Source of the DNA: an uncultured Clostridia bacterium
GTDB taxonomy: Bacteria > Bacillota > Clostridia > Oscillospirales > Ruminococcaceae
Reading direction: 5' to 3'
DNA: 53,393 bases
Assembly: GCA_944387885.1 (NCBI GenBank)
Contig: CALXGR010000013.1
Location: 1-53,393, forward strand
Shown piece after piece: positions 32,079-40,115 of this stretch. Below the pieces are notes generated by a model that searched no databases, was not told where the DNA came from, and was given only the letters and a program-made list of their open reading frames with translations. The position numbers and the translations under genes are program-made. Position 1 is the first letter of the stretch. Each line of letters begins with the position of its first letter.

Positions 32079-33256
32079 TGGATTATGATAAGCTGATTGC
32101 CCCGGCCGCCGCTGCCATGCGGCCTTCGGGAATACGAAAATTCTTTGACCTGGCCGCAGAGATGCCGGACTGCATCTCTCTGGGGGTAGGGGAACCTGAC
32201 TTCAAAACCCCCTGGACGGTGCGGGACGCGGGAATCCGGAGCCTGGAACGGGGCCGTACCCGGTACACCGCCAACGCCGGCCTGAAAGAACTGCGCCAGG
32301 AGATCTGCCGGTATATGAAACGCCGGTTTGAGGTGGACTATGACCCCATGAGCCAGGTCCTGGTGACGGTAGGGGGAAGCGAGGCCATCGACCTGTGTAT
32401 CCGGGCTTTGGTCCAGCCGGGGGACGAGGTGATCATCCCCGAGCCCTGCTTTGTCTGCTACGAGCCCATTACCAGCCTGACCGGGGGAGTGCCTGTTCAT
32501 GTTGCCACCCGGCAGGAAGATGATTTCCGGCTTCTTCCGGAACAGCTGAAAGCTGCCATCACCCCTAAAACCAAACTGCTTATCCTGCCTTATCCCAACA
32601 ACCCCACCGGTGCTGAGATGAGCCGGGAGGACTTTGAAGCCCTGGCCAAGGTGCTGGAGGGAACCGACATTATGGTTCTCAGCGATGAGATTTACGGGGA
32701 ACTGGTTTATTCCGGCCAGCAGCACAGCTGTTTTGCCAGCCTGCCCGGTATGGCGGAGCGGACCATTGTGGTCAACGGCTTCTCCAAGACCTATGCCATG
32801 ACCGGCTGGCGGCTGGGTTACGCTCTGGGCCCTGCCCCCATCATCAAGGTGATGACCAAAATCCATCAGAGCTGCATTATGTCCGCCCCCACCACCAGCC
32901 AGTATGCGGCTATGGTGGCGCTCCGGGACTGTGACGAAGAGATTCTCCGGATGCGGACGGAATATGATGCCCGCCGGCGGCTGCTGGTCCATTCTTTCAA
33001 CGAAATGGGCTTGAGCTGCTTTGAGCCCAAGGGAGCATTCTATGTGTTCCCCTGCATTAAATCCACCGGTATGACCAGCCAGGAATTCTGCGAGCAGTTG
33101 CTCCGGAAAAAGAAGGTGGCCCTGGTACCGGGAGATGCTTTCGGCGCTTCGGGAGAGGGATATTGCCGGGTAAGCTATGCCTACTCGGTGGCCCACCTGG
33201 AGGAAGCCCTCAAGCGGATCCGGGAATTCCTGACGGAGCTGAAAGAAAATGCCTGA
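32078..33256 (+). CDS. Aminotransferase class I/II (PatA/aspartate aminotransferase-like)
   Basis: 392 residues. NPTGAEMSREDF (about 175-186), LSDEIYGELVY (about 200-210), the PLP lysine in GFSKTYAMTGWRLGYAL (Lys about 237) and the arginine for substrate carboxylate near the C terminus. Resembles clostridial MalY/PatA or aspartate aminotransferases, substrate not decidable. Start ATG 32078 overlaps the Lrp stop; the GTG 32063 is in frame but lies inside lrp. Eight-base overlap with the following DUF362 gene. Confidence 0.88.
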   Translation: MDYDKLIAPAAAAMRPSGIRKFFDLAAEMPDCISLGVGEPDFKTPWTVRDAGIRSLERGRTRYTANAGLKELRQEICRYMKRRFEVDYDPMSQVLVTVGGSEAIDLCIRALVQPGDEVIIPEPCFVCYEPITSLTGGVPVHVATRQEDDFRLLPEQLKAAITPKTKLLILPYPNNPTGAEMSREDFEALAKVLEGTDIMVLSDEIYGELVYSGQQHSCFASLPGMAERTIVVNGFSKTYAMTGWRLGYALGPAPIIKVMTKIHQSCIMSAPTTSQYAAMVALRDCDEEILRMRTEYDARRRLLVHSFNEMGLSCFEPKGAFYVFPCIKSTGMTSQEFCEQLLRKKKVALVPGDAFGASGEGYCRVSYAYSVAHLEEALKRIREFLTELKENA

Positions 33257-34427
33257 AATGGAAAAGAAAGTCCTGATTTTCCGGGTCCCGGAGTATGACC
33301 AGAATCTGGTGGATGAGAAGATGGAGGAGATTTTCTCCCGCCTTCCTGCCGCCAGAGAACTGAACCCCGGCACCCGGGTCCTGATAAAGCCAAACCTGCT
33401 GGCCAAACACCCGCCGGAACATGGGGTCACTACCCACCCGGCGGTGGTGCTGGGGGTCATCCGAGCCTGTAAACGGCGGGGAGTTCCGGCAGAGCAAATT
33501 ACAGTGGCGGATTCCAGCGGTGGACTCTACAATCCTGCCCTCATGAAAGGCGTTTACCAGGCCAGCGGCCTGTGGCAGGTCTGCCAGGAAGAAGGAGTGG
33601 AATGCTACACCCAATGCCGGTATGAGGCAAAGCGGGGAGAGGGAAAACTGGTCCATCAGTTCAACCTGATCCAGCCGGTGCTGGAGGCAGATTTCATCAT
33701 TGACCTGCCTAAAATGAAAACCCATGTAATGACCGGGTATACGGGAGCGGTGAAAAACCTGTTTGGCTGTATTCCCGGCCTGCAGAAGGCGGAACTTCAT
33801 ACCCGGTTCCCTAAAAAGGAAGCCTTTGGTCATATGTTGGTAGACCTGCTGGAACTGGTCAAGCCCCAGATGGCCATTCTGGACGGGATCCTGGCCCAGG
33901 AAGGGGACGGCCCCGCAGGGGGAACACCCCGGAAGGTGGGGCTGCTTATGGCCAGCCAGGACCTGCCTGCCCTGGACTTGGCCGCCTGTCGCCTGATTGG
34001 GCTGGACCCCATGGAGGTGCCTTATCTCTGGGCGGCTCATGAGCGGGGACTTTGCCCTGCCGCCTTTGACCCTGTCTGTCTGGACGGGGAGCGGGAAGCC
34101 TTTGAAGAGATAAAAGATTACCGGCTTCCCAGCAGCTATGCAGCCGGACGGGGAAGCGATTTGGATTTTGCCCGGTATCAGAAGCTGCCGGGGTTCATGA
34201 AAAAGGGAATCAAAAAGCTGGAAGAACTGGCGGCGCCCCGGCCTGTGATTCGCCGGGACCGGTGTATAGGCTGCGGCAAGTGCGCTGAAATCTGCCCGGG
34301 ACATACCATCCGGGTGGAGGGAAAGGCCAAAATCGACCCCAAGGGCTGTATCCGGTGTTTCTGCTGCCATGAAATGTGCCCGGTGAAGGCCATCGACGTA
34401 AAACAAATCAAGTTGTTCAAGCTGTAA
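33249..34427 (+). CDS. DUF362 protein with C-terminal 2[4Fe-4S] ferredoxin domain
   Basis: 392 residues. The DUF362 region has IKPNLL (near 38) and LPKMKTHVMTGYTGAVKNLFG-type sequence (LPKMKTHV near 152). Two CxxCxxCxxxCP motifs occur at the end (CIGCGKCAEICP and CIRCFCCHEMCP), enough for two clusters. Function of the family is unknown; a redox role is inferred from the clusters. Overlaps the upstream aminotransferase by eight bases; ispE follows after 10 bp. Confidence 0.88.
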   Translation: MPEMEKKVLIFRVPEYDQNLVDEKMEEIFSRLPAARELNPGTRVLIKPNLLAKHPPEHGVTTHPAVVLGVIRACKRRGVPAEQITVADSSGGLYNPALMKGVYQASGLWQVCQEEGVECYTQCRYEAKRGEGKLVHQFNLIQPVLEADFIIDLPKMKTHVMTGYTGAVKNLFGCIPGLQKAELHTRFPKKEAFGHMLVDLLELVKPQMAILDGILAQEGDGPAGGTPRKVGLLMASQDLPALDLAACRLIGLDPMEVPYLWAAHERGLCPAAFDPVCLDGEREAFEEIKDYRLPSSYAAGRGSDLDFARYQKLPGFMKKGIKKLEELAAPRPVIRRDRCIGCGKCAEICPGHTIRVEGKAKIDPKGCIRCFCCHEMCPVKAIDVKQIKLFKL

Positions 34428-34437
34428 GGAGAACACC

Positions 34438-35331
34438 ATGAACACTGTAAAAGTGCTGGCTCCGGCCAAACTCAACCTGGCTCTGGATGTGGTGGGGGTG
34501 CTGCCCAACGGCTACCACGACCTGGATATGATCATGCAGACGGTGGACTTGTATGAGACCATCATCCTCCGGAAAAGCCAGAATCTTACCCTGACCCTCC
34601 CGGGCAGCCGGGTCCCGGCAGGAGCAACCAACACTGCCTACAAGGCAGCACTGGCCTTTTTCCACTATACCGGCCTTCTGGCAGGGGTGGATATGGAAAT
34701 TCGGAAGGCGGTGCCGGTCCGGGCCGGAATGGCCGGGGGAAGCGCCGACGCTGCTGGGGTCCTGGTAGGATTGAACGCCCTTTATGGTGCAAAACTTTCT
34801 ATGAGTGAGCTCTGCGCCATCGGTGCAGGGATCGGGGCGGATGTTCCCTTTGCCCTGATGGGCGGTACCTGCCGGGTCAAGGGGGTAGGGGACCTTATTA
34901 AGGCCCTTCCCCCCATGCCGGAGTGCTGGTTTGTGGTGGTCATGCCCAGCTTTGGAATTTCCACCCCCGAAGCCTTCGCCAAGTATGACCAGGTGGGCAG
35001 CTCTGTCCATCCTGACTGTGCCGCCCAGGAACAGGCCATCCGCAAGGGTGACCTGGCCGGGATTTGCAGCGCTTTCGGAAACGCTCTGGAGGAATGCAGC
35101 GGCGCAGTGGAAACACCCCATATCCGGGAAATCCTGGACGGGGCCGGAGCGCTGGCCAGCAGCATGACCGGAAGCGGTGCCGCAGTGTTCGGCCTGTTTG
35201 ACAGCCGGGAGCAGGCTGCCGCTGCCCGGGAGATTCTGAAACAGGAATACCGCCAGGTATACCTGGTCCGCCCCTGCAAGGGAGGCGCTCAGGTATTGCC
35301 TCCTCTTCGCCGGGGAAAGGGCAAACGGTGA
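34438..35331 (+). CDS. ispE: 4-diphosphocytidyl-2-C-methyl-D-erythritol kinase
   Basis: 297 residues, GHMP kinase fold. APAKLNLALDV (about 6-16), the ATP loop AGMAGGSADAAG (about 95-106) and the C-terminal SMTGSGAAVFGLF (about 241-253). The fourth step of the MEP pathway for isoprenoid precursors. Its end overlaps the TraX-like start by four bases. Confidence 0.95.
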   Translation: MNTVKVLAPAKLNLALDVVGVLPNGYHDLDMIMQTVDLYETIILRKSQNLTLTLPGSRVPAGATNTAYKAALAFFHYTGLLAGVDMEIRKAVPVRAGMAGGSADAAGVLVGLNALYGAKLSMSELCAIGAGIGADVPFALMGGTCRVKGVGDLIKALPPMPECWFVVVMPSFGISTPEAFAKYDQVGSSVHPDCAAQEQAIRKGDLAGICSAFGNALEECSGAVETPHIREILDGAGALASSMTGSGAAVFGLFDSREQAAAAREILKQEYRQVYLVRPCKGGAQVLPPLRRGKGKR

Positions 35332-36050
35332 CCGGCACCCGGGATAAGGGGCTCTCGGCCACTGCCCTCAAAATGCTGGCTATGGCCTCCATGCTCCTGG
35401 ACCACAGCTTCATTGCCCTGAATGGCTGGCCGGGATACTGGATGCATATTCTGGGCCGGCTGGCCTTTCCCATCTATTGCTTTTTGCTGGTGGAAGGCTT
35501 TTTCCACACCCACAGCCGGAAGGCCTACGCCCTCCGGCTGGTGCTGTTTGGTGTCATTTCGGAACTGCCCTTTGACCTGCTGGCAGGAGAAAAGTGGTTC
35601 TATCCGGGCCATCAGAATGTGATGTTTACCCTGGCGCTGGGAGTGGGCGCCATGACCTTTGCCCAGAAAGCCCGGGAAAAGCAGTACCCCAGAGAAAACT
35701 TGGCGGGAGTCTTTGCCTGCATAGCCGGGGCCGCTCTCCTGAATGTGGACTATGGTCATGCCGGGGTCCTCACCATCCTTCTTTTCTGGGCTACCCGGGA
35801 GATGGACCAAAAAGGAAAGCTGTTCCAGCTGGCAGGACTTGCCTTCATCAACTATGTTCTGCTGGGCGGATATGAGACCATGGTAGGAGGATTGCTGATT
35901 CGGCCCCAGCTGGCCGCAGTATTGGCCCTGCCCCTGATCTGGCTTTACAACGGCAGACCCGGCAAGGGCGGAAAAGCCTTCCGGATGGCTGCCTACTGGT
36001 TCTACCCGGTCCATCTGCTGGTGCTGGGACTTTTGGCCCGGGCTGTATAA
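35328..36050 (+). CDS. TraX-family membrane protein
   Basis: 240 residues, around eight membrane helices. LKMLAMASMLLDH (about 12-24), GRLAFPIYCFLLVEGFFHT-type sequence and HQNVMFTLALG identify the TraX family (acyltransferase-like membrane proteins first known from F pilin acetylation). Chromosomal Firmicute members have no shown link to conjugation. GTG start overlaps ispE by four bases (GTGA). Confidence 0.85.
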   Translation: MTGTRDKGLSATALKMLAMASMLLDHSFIALNGWPGYWMHILGRLAFPIYCFLLVEGFFHTHSRKAYALRLVLFGVISELPFDLLAGEKWFYPGHQNVMFTLALGVGAMTFAQKAREKQYPRENLAGVFACIAGAALLNVDYGHAGVLTILLFWATREMDQKGKLFQLAGLAFINYVLLGGYETMVGGLLIRPQLAAVLALPLIWLYNGRPGKGGKAFRMAAYWFYPVHLLVLGLLARAV

Positions 36051-36063
36051 TTTTTCCAATTCC

Positions 36064-36106
36064 CGCCCATGCTGTAATCACCATTACAGCAAAGGGCGTG
36101 TTTTTT
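36064..36106 (+). terminator. Hairpin overlapping the spoIIR leader
   Basis: Inner stem GCTGTAAT/ATTACAGC (36071-36090) and outer CGCCC/GGGCG (36064-36098), then six T directly before the ATG of spoIIR. It may end the ispE-traX transcript and also hide the AAAGGG ribosome-binding site. Confidence 0.65.
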
Positions 36107-36715
36107 ATGAAGGGACCTTATCTTTTCCCTGGTTGGCGCCGGGCGGAGAGTTACCGTTTTTTTATCCTGGCAGGGGTGGCCGCCCTGCTGGTGCTCAGTG
36201 TGGCCTTTACCCAGCTTCTGGCCAGCGCCGCCGGAGTGCGGGAGGAGACCCTTCGGCTCCATATACTGGCCAACAGCGACAGTCCCCGGGACCAGTGGAT
36301 CAAGCTCCAGGTCCGGGACAGCATTCTGGAACAGGTAAGCGGGCTTCTGGCCACCGCCCAAAACCGGGAGGAAGCAGTGGAGCTGGTGCAGCTCTCCCTG
36401 CCCCGGATTCAGGCTGCCGCAGATAAGGCCCTGGCCAGGACGGGCAGCGGCCAGCGGGCGGAAATCAGGTTGGAAGAATACCGGTTTTCCACCACCCGGT
36501 ACGAGGGCTTTACCCTCCCGGCGGGGGAATATCTGGCGCTGCGAATTACCCTGGGCAAAGGCCAGGGTCATAACTGGTTCTGCTGCCTTTACCCGGTCCT
36601 CTGCCTGGATGCCAGCGGGGCGGAATATGCCGCACCGGGGGAAAATGAACTGGTGTTCGGGGATTACCTGGTCCGGTTTGCGGCCATCGAACTTTGGGAA
36701 GAACTCTGGAACTGA
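36107..36715 (+). CDS. spoIIR: Stage II sporulation protein R
   Basis: 202 residues. An N-terminal hydrophobic segment (about 17-40) acts as signal/anchor. The SpoIIR core starts at LRLHILANSDSPRDQ (about 49-63) and KLQVRD, and LPAGEYLALRITLG with GHNWFCCLYPVLC (about 155-167) are diagnostic. The forespore protein triggers processing of pro-sigma-E by SpoIIGA in the mother cell. ATG 36107 is preferred; GTG 36098 is in the hairpin. Its presence suggests a spore-forming ancestry, though one gene does not prove sporulation. Confidence 0.92.
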   Translation: MKGPYLFPGWRRAESYRFFILAGVAALLVLSVAFTQLLASAAGVREETLRLHILANSDSPRDQWIKLQVRDSILEQVSGLLATAQNREEAVELVQLSLPRIQAAADKALARTGSGQRAEIRLEEYRFSTTRYEGFTLPAGEYLALRITLGKGQGHNWFCCLYPVLCLDASGAEYAAPGENELVFGDYLVRFAAIELWEELWN

Positions 36716-36788
36716 AAGACATAAAGTCCATAAAAGGGGACTTGAAATGGACTATAATCATGCTGGGATACCATGAAAGGAGAAGAAA

Positions 36789-39700
36789 ATGCTCCAGTTG
36801 ATATTAGGGCCTTCCGGCTCGGGAAAATCCTATGAGATCCTTCGGGAGATCAAGGCCCGGGCCCAGGAGGGAAAGAAAAGCATTCTTATAGTGCCGGAAC
36901 AGTTTACCTCCACCACCGAGCAGCGAATCTACCAGACCCTGGGAGATGAACTGTCCGGGTATGTGGAAAGCTACTCCTTTTCCAGCCTGGCCAAAACCCT
37001 GCTGGATACCTACGGAGGCGGGGCGGCGGCTACCCTGGATGACGCTGGCCGGGCGGTGCTGGTCCGCCGGGCAGTGGAAGATTTGCGGGGAACCCTGGTA
37101 TATTACGGCCGCCAGAGCCGGAGCATGGGATTCTGCCGCCTGGCAGGGCAGACCATCAGCGAACTGAAAAGCGCCGGAATCACCCACCTGCAGCTGGAAG
37201 CCCTGGCCCGGAATGCGGCCTCCGGCAAGGAAAAGCTGGGAGAACTGGCGGCCATCTACGCCGCCTATGAGGCCCGGCTGGCAGGGACTGCCCTGGACCC
37301 CACCGACCGGGTGGAACTGGCTGCGGCCCGGGCCCAGGAGGAGTTTTTCCGGGACAAGGCAGTCTACTTAGATGAATTTGATACCTTCAACGCCTCTAAG
37401 CGGGCCATGCTCCGGGCTATCCTCCCATGGACCGACGTGACGGTGGGAATATGCTCCCTGGGCAGCAGCTCCGGGGAGATGGGCCTGTTCAGCGGTGCGG
37501 CCCAGGTGTGCGGACGGCTCCGCCAGCTGGGGCATAAAGCAGGGGTGCCTGTAAAACAGCGGGTGCTGGAACAGGATTACAGACACCAAAGCCCTGACCT
37601 GGCAGCGGCAGCCCGGATTCTGGAAGAACAGCCCTGCCCGGAAGTGTCCTGCCAAAACCTTACCCTGTTTGAGGCGGAGGACCGGGAAGGGGAAGCCCGG
37701 GCGGTGGCTGCGGCTGTCCTCAAAGCCAGCCGGGAGGGAATCCCTTACGCGGAAATGGCAGTCATCTGCCGGGAACCCCAGGAGTATCTCAACCCGTTGC
37801 GGTACCAGTTCCGGCTGGCGGGGATTCCCCTTTACTGCGACGGGAATATCAGCCCCGCCCAGACCCCTCCGGCCATGGCGGCCAAAGCTGCCATCCAGCT
37901 GGTCCGGGGAGGACTGACTACCTCCAATATTATGGCCCTGGCCCGGACCGGTCTCTCTGCCTTGGGCCGGGAGGAATACGATGCCCTGGAAAACTACGCC
38001 TTTACCTGGGAGCCCCGGGCAGAGGAATGGGCTAAACCTTTTGATGTGACCCCTGCCAGCTATGGCAACCGGATTTTCCCCACCACCCAGGAGGAACTGG
38101 ACCTGGCCAACCGGGCCAGAGCCTTCCTGGTGGACCCGGCCCTGAAATTCCGGGAGGAGGTCCGGGGAGCAGGGGCGGACAAGTTTACCCACGCTCTCTA
38201 TCAGTTCCTCACCAAAATCGCCACCCATCCGGAAACGGGGGAACACCGGATCCTTACCCTGGCCCGGGAACTGCGGCAGGAAAAGGGCCAGGCGGAGGGG
38301 GACCGGCTGGTCCAGCAATGGGAAAAGCTGGTTTCTCTCCTGGACCAGATGGAGCGGCTTCTAGGCAGCGAAGTGCTGACCCCAGCCGAGTACGGGGAAC
38401 ACTTTGACCTGCTGCTGGAATGTGCGGACCTGGGCAGTATTCCCCAGACCAACCAAAGCGTTATTCTGGCGGGAGCGGGCAGAATGCGGCTGGACGGGAT
38501 TCGTGCCGCTTTTGTCCTGGGCCTTGGGGAGGGCGAATTCCCCCGCACCCCCGGGGAGGAAGGCCTGCTCACCCACCAGGACCGGGATGCATTGCTGGAA
38601 GCGGACCAGCGGATGATGGCAGCAGGGGAGGAAAGCGACCCCATCGAGCTGCCTGACTGTTTTGAAAACAAACTGATTCGTGAAGAAATATGCTTTTACC
38701 GTGCCCTGACGGTTGCCTCCCACCGGCTTTGGCTCTCCTGGGCGGGAAGCCGGGGGACTCTGCCCCGGTGTGCGGCCCTGGATGGCATCGTGACCCATCT
38801 TGACCCGCCCGCCCCTGATCTTACCCCGGAGGACTACGCAGCCACCCGGGCTATGGGAATCCAGGAGGCCAGCCGGGCCTGGAACCAAAGCCCCCAGGAA
38901 TTCGGGACCCTCTACAAGGCTTTGGAAGGGGACCCGGGACTTGCGCCCTTGGCCATAGCGGTGGACGGTCTGGAATGTGAAGGGGCGGACCGGCAGGCTC
39001 TGGCCGGGCTGCTGGGCCAGGAACTGACCCTCTCTCCCAGCCGTCTGGAACGGTTCTATAACTGCCCCTTCTCCTATTTCATGGATTATATTCTGGGGGT
39101 ACAGCCCCGGCGGAAAGCCCAGCTGACTGCGGACCAGGGAGGCAATCTCATCCACTGGGTCCTGGAACAGGTGGTGGCCCGGTATGCGCCCAGAGCGGAG
39201 GACTGGAAGGCTTTCCTGGAACTGTCCGCCCAGGAACTGGAACAGCTGGCAGAACAGCTGGTGGCGGAATATGTAAAGGAAAACTTTGCGGGAGTGGGAA
39301 ACCGGCCCAGCCAGCAGCATCAGATCAAACGGATGGAGGCCAACCTGGCCCAGCTGCTGGCTCACCTTCAGCGGGAGTTTTCCCAGACTCGCTGCCGCCC
39401 GGTGGCCTGCGAGCTGTCCATTGGCCCTCAGGGACAGGTGGAACCCCTCTCCTACACAGACGGGGCGGGGCATACTGTCCGGCTGGTGGGAAAGGTGGAC
39501 CGGGTGGACCTGTTGGAATGGGAAGGTCGGTCTTATATCCGGGTGGTGGATTACAAAACCGGCACCAAGGAAATCGACCTGGACCAGGTGTACAGCGGCA
39601 CCGACTGCCAGATGCTCTACTACCTGTTCACCCTTCAGCAGCAGGGGCTGACCGACTGGGAGGGAAACCGTATCCAGTCGCCCACCCCCATGGGAGTGCT

Positions 39701-40115
39701 CTACCTGCTGGTGGACCCCCGGCCCGATGAGAAGGGCCGTCAGTACAAAACCAAGGGCCTGCTGCTGGAAAATACCGGCCTGCTCCGGGAGATGGAACCG
39801 GCAGGAGCCGGGGATTTCCTCCCGGTCAGCTTCAAGAAGGACGGGGACCTGACCCAGAGCAGCCGCCAGTCGGTGCTGGGGGAGGAATCCTTCCGGAAAA
39901 TCGCCGCCCGGCTGGAACAGCTGGTGGTGGAAATGTCGGACCAGCTTTACGGGGGAGACATCCGGCCCCGGCCCTTGCAGGATAAAAAGCAAAAGCCCCA
40001 CGCCTGCGGCTACTGCCCCTACGGGGGAATCTGCGGCCACCAGCCGGGGCAGGAGGAACGGGCCTTACAGCCCAACGATTTCATTACGGAGGAGGGAAAG
40101 GCAGATGGCGTTTAA
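36789..40115 (+). CDS. addB: ATP-dependent helicase/deoxyribonuclease subunit B
   Basis: 1108 residues, within the usual AddB range. Walker A-like GPSGSGKSY near 7-15. The C-terminal nuclease has VVDYKTGTKE (about 919-928, catalytic D-x-K). The iron-sulphur cluster cysteines are in YNCPFS (about 758-763) and CGYCPYGGIC (about 1073-1082), spaced as in B. subtilis AddB. With AddA it resects double-strand breaks and recognises Chi. The 3' end overlaps addA by eleven bases. Confidence 0.95.
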   Translation: MLQLILGPSGSGKSYEILREIKARAQEGKKSILIVPEQFTSTTEQRIYQTLGDELSGYVESYSFSSLAKTLLDTYGGGAAATLDDAGRAVLVRRAVEDLRGTLVYYGRQSRSMGFCRLAGQTISELKSAGITHLQLEALARNAASGKEKLGELAAIYAAYEARLAGTALDPTDRVELAAARAQEEFFRDKAVYLDEFDTFNASKRAMLRAILPWTDVTVGICSLGSSSGEMGLFSGAAQVCGRLRQLGHKAGVPVKQRVLEQDYRHQSPDLAAAARILEEQPCPEVSCQNLTLFEAEDREGEARAVAAAVLKASREGIPYAEMAVICREPQEYLNPLRYQFRLAGIPLYCDGNISPAQTPPAMAAKAAIQLVRGGLTTSNIMALARTGLSALGREEYDALENYAFTWEPRAEEWAKPFDVTPASYGNRIFPTTQEELDLANRARAFLVDPALKFREEVRGAGADKFTHALYQFLTKIATHPETGEHRILTLARELRQEKGQAEGDRLVQQWEKLVSLLDQMERLLGSEVLTPAEYGEHFDLLLECADLGSIPQTNQSVILAGAGRMRLDGIRAAFVLGLGEGEFPRTPGEEGLLTHQDRDALLEADQRMMAAGEESDPIELPDCFENKLIREEICFYRALTVASHRLWLSWAGSRGTLPRCAALDGIVTHLDPPAPDLTPEDYAATRAMGIQEASRAWNQSPQEFGTLYKALEGDPGLAPLAIAVDGLECEGADRQALAGLLGQELTLSPSRLERFYNCPFSYFMDYILGVQPRRKAQLTADQGGNLIHWVLEQVVARYAPRAEDWKAFLELSAQELEQLAEQLVAEYVKENFAGVGNRPSQQHQIKRMEANLAQLLAHLQREFSQTRCRPVACELSIGPQGQVEPLSYTDGAGHTVRLVGKVDRVDLLEWEGRSYIRVVDYKTGTKEIDLDQVYSGTDCQMLYYLFTLQQQGLTDWEGNRIQSPTPMGVLYLLVDPRPDEKGRQYKTKGLLLENTGLLREMEPAGAGDFLPVSFKKDGDLTQSSRQSVLGEESFRKIAARLEQLVVEMSDQLYGGDIRPRPLQDKKQKPHACGYCPYGGICGHQPGQEERALQPNDFITEEGKADGV

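Noticed and set aside
35328..36050. TraX-like gene as evidence of a conjugative element
   Set aside because: No relaxase, coupling protein, mating-pair or integrase gene is near. Chromosomal TraX-family genes are common in Clostridia.
36725..36758. Promoter TTGAAA/TATAAT just before addB
   Set aside because: The two boxes are only five bases apart, so they cannot form one sigma-70-type promoter. The TATAAT alone could be a -10, but no suitable -35 is visible.
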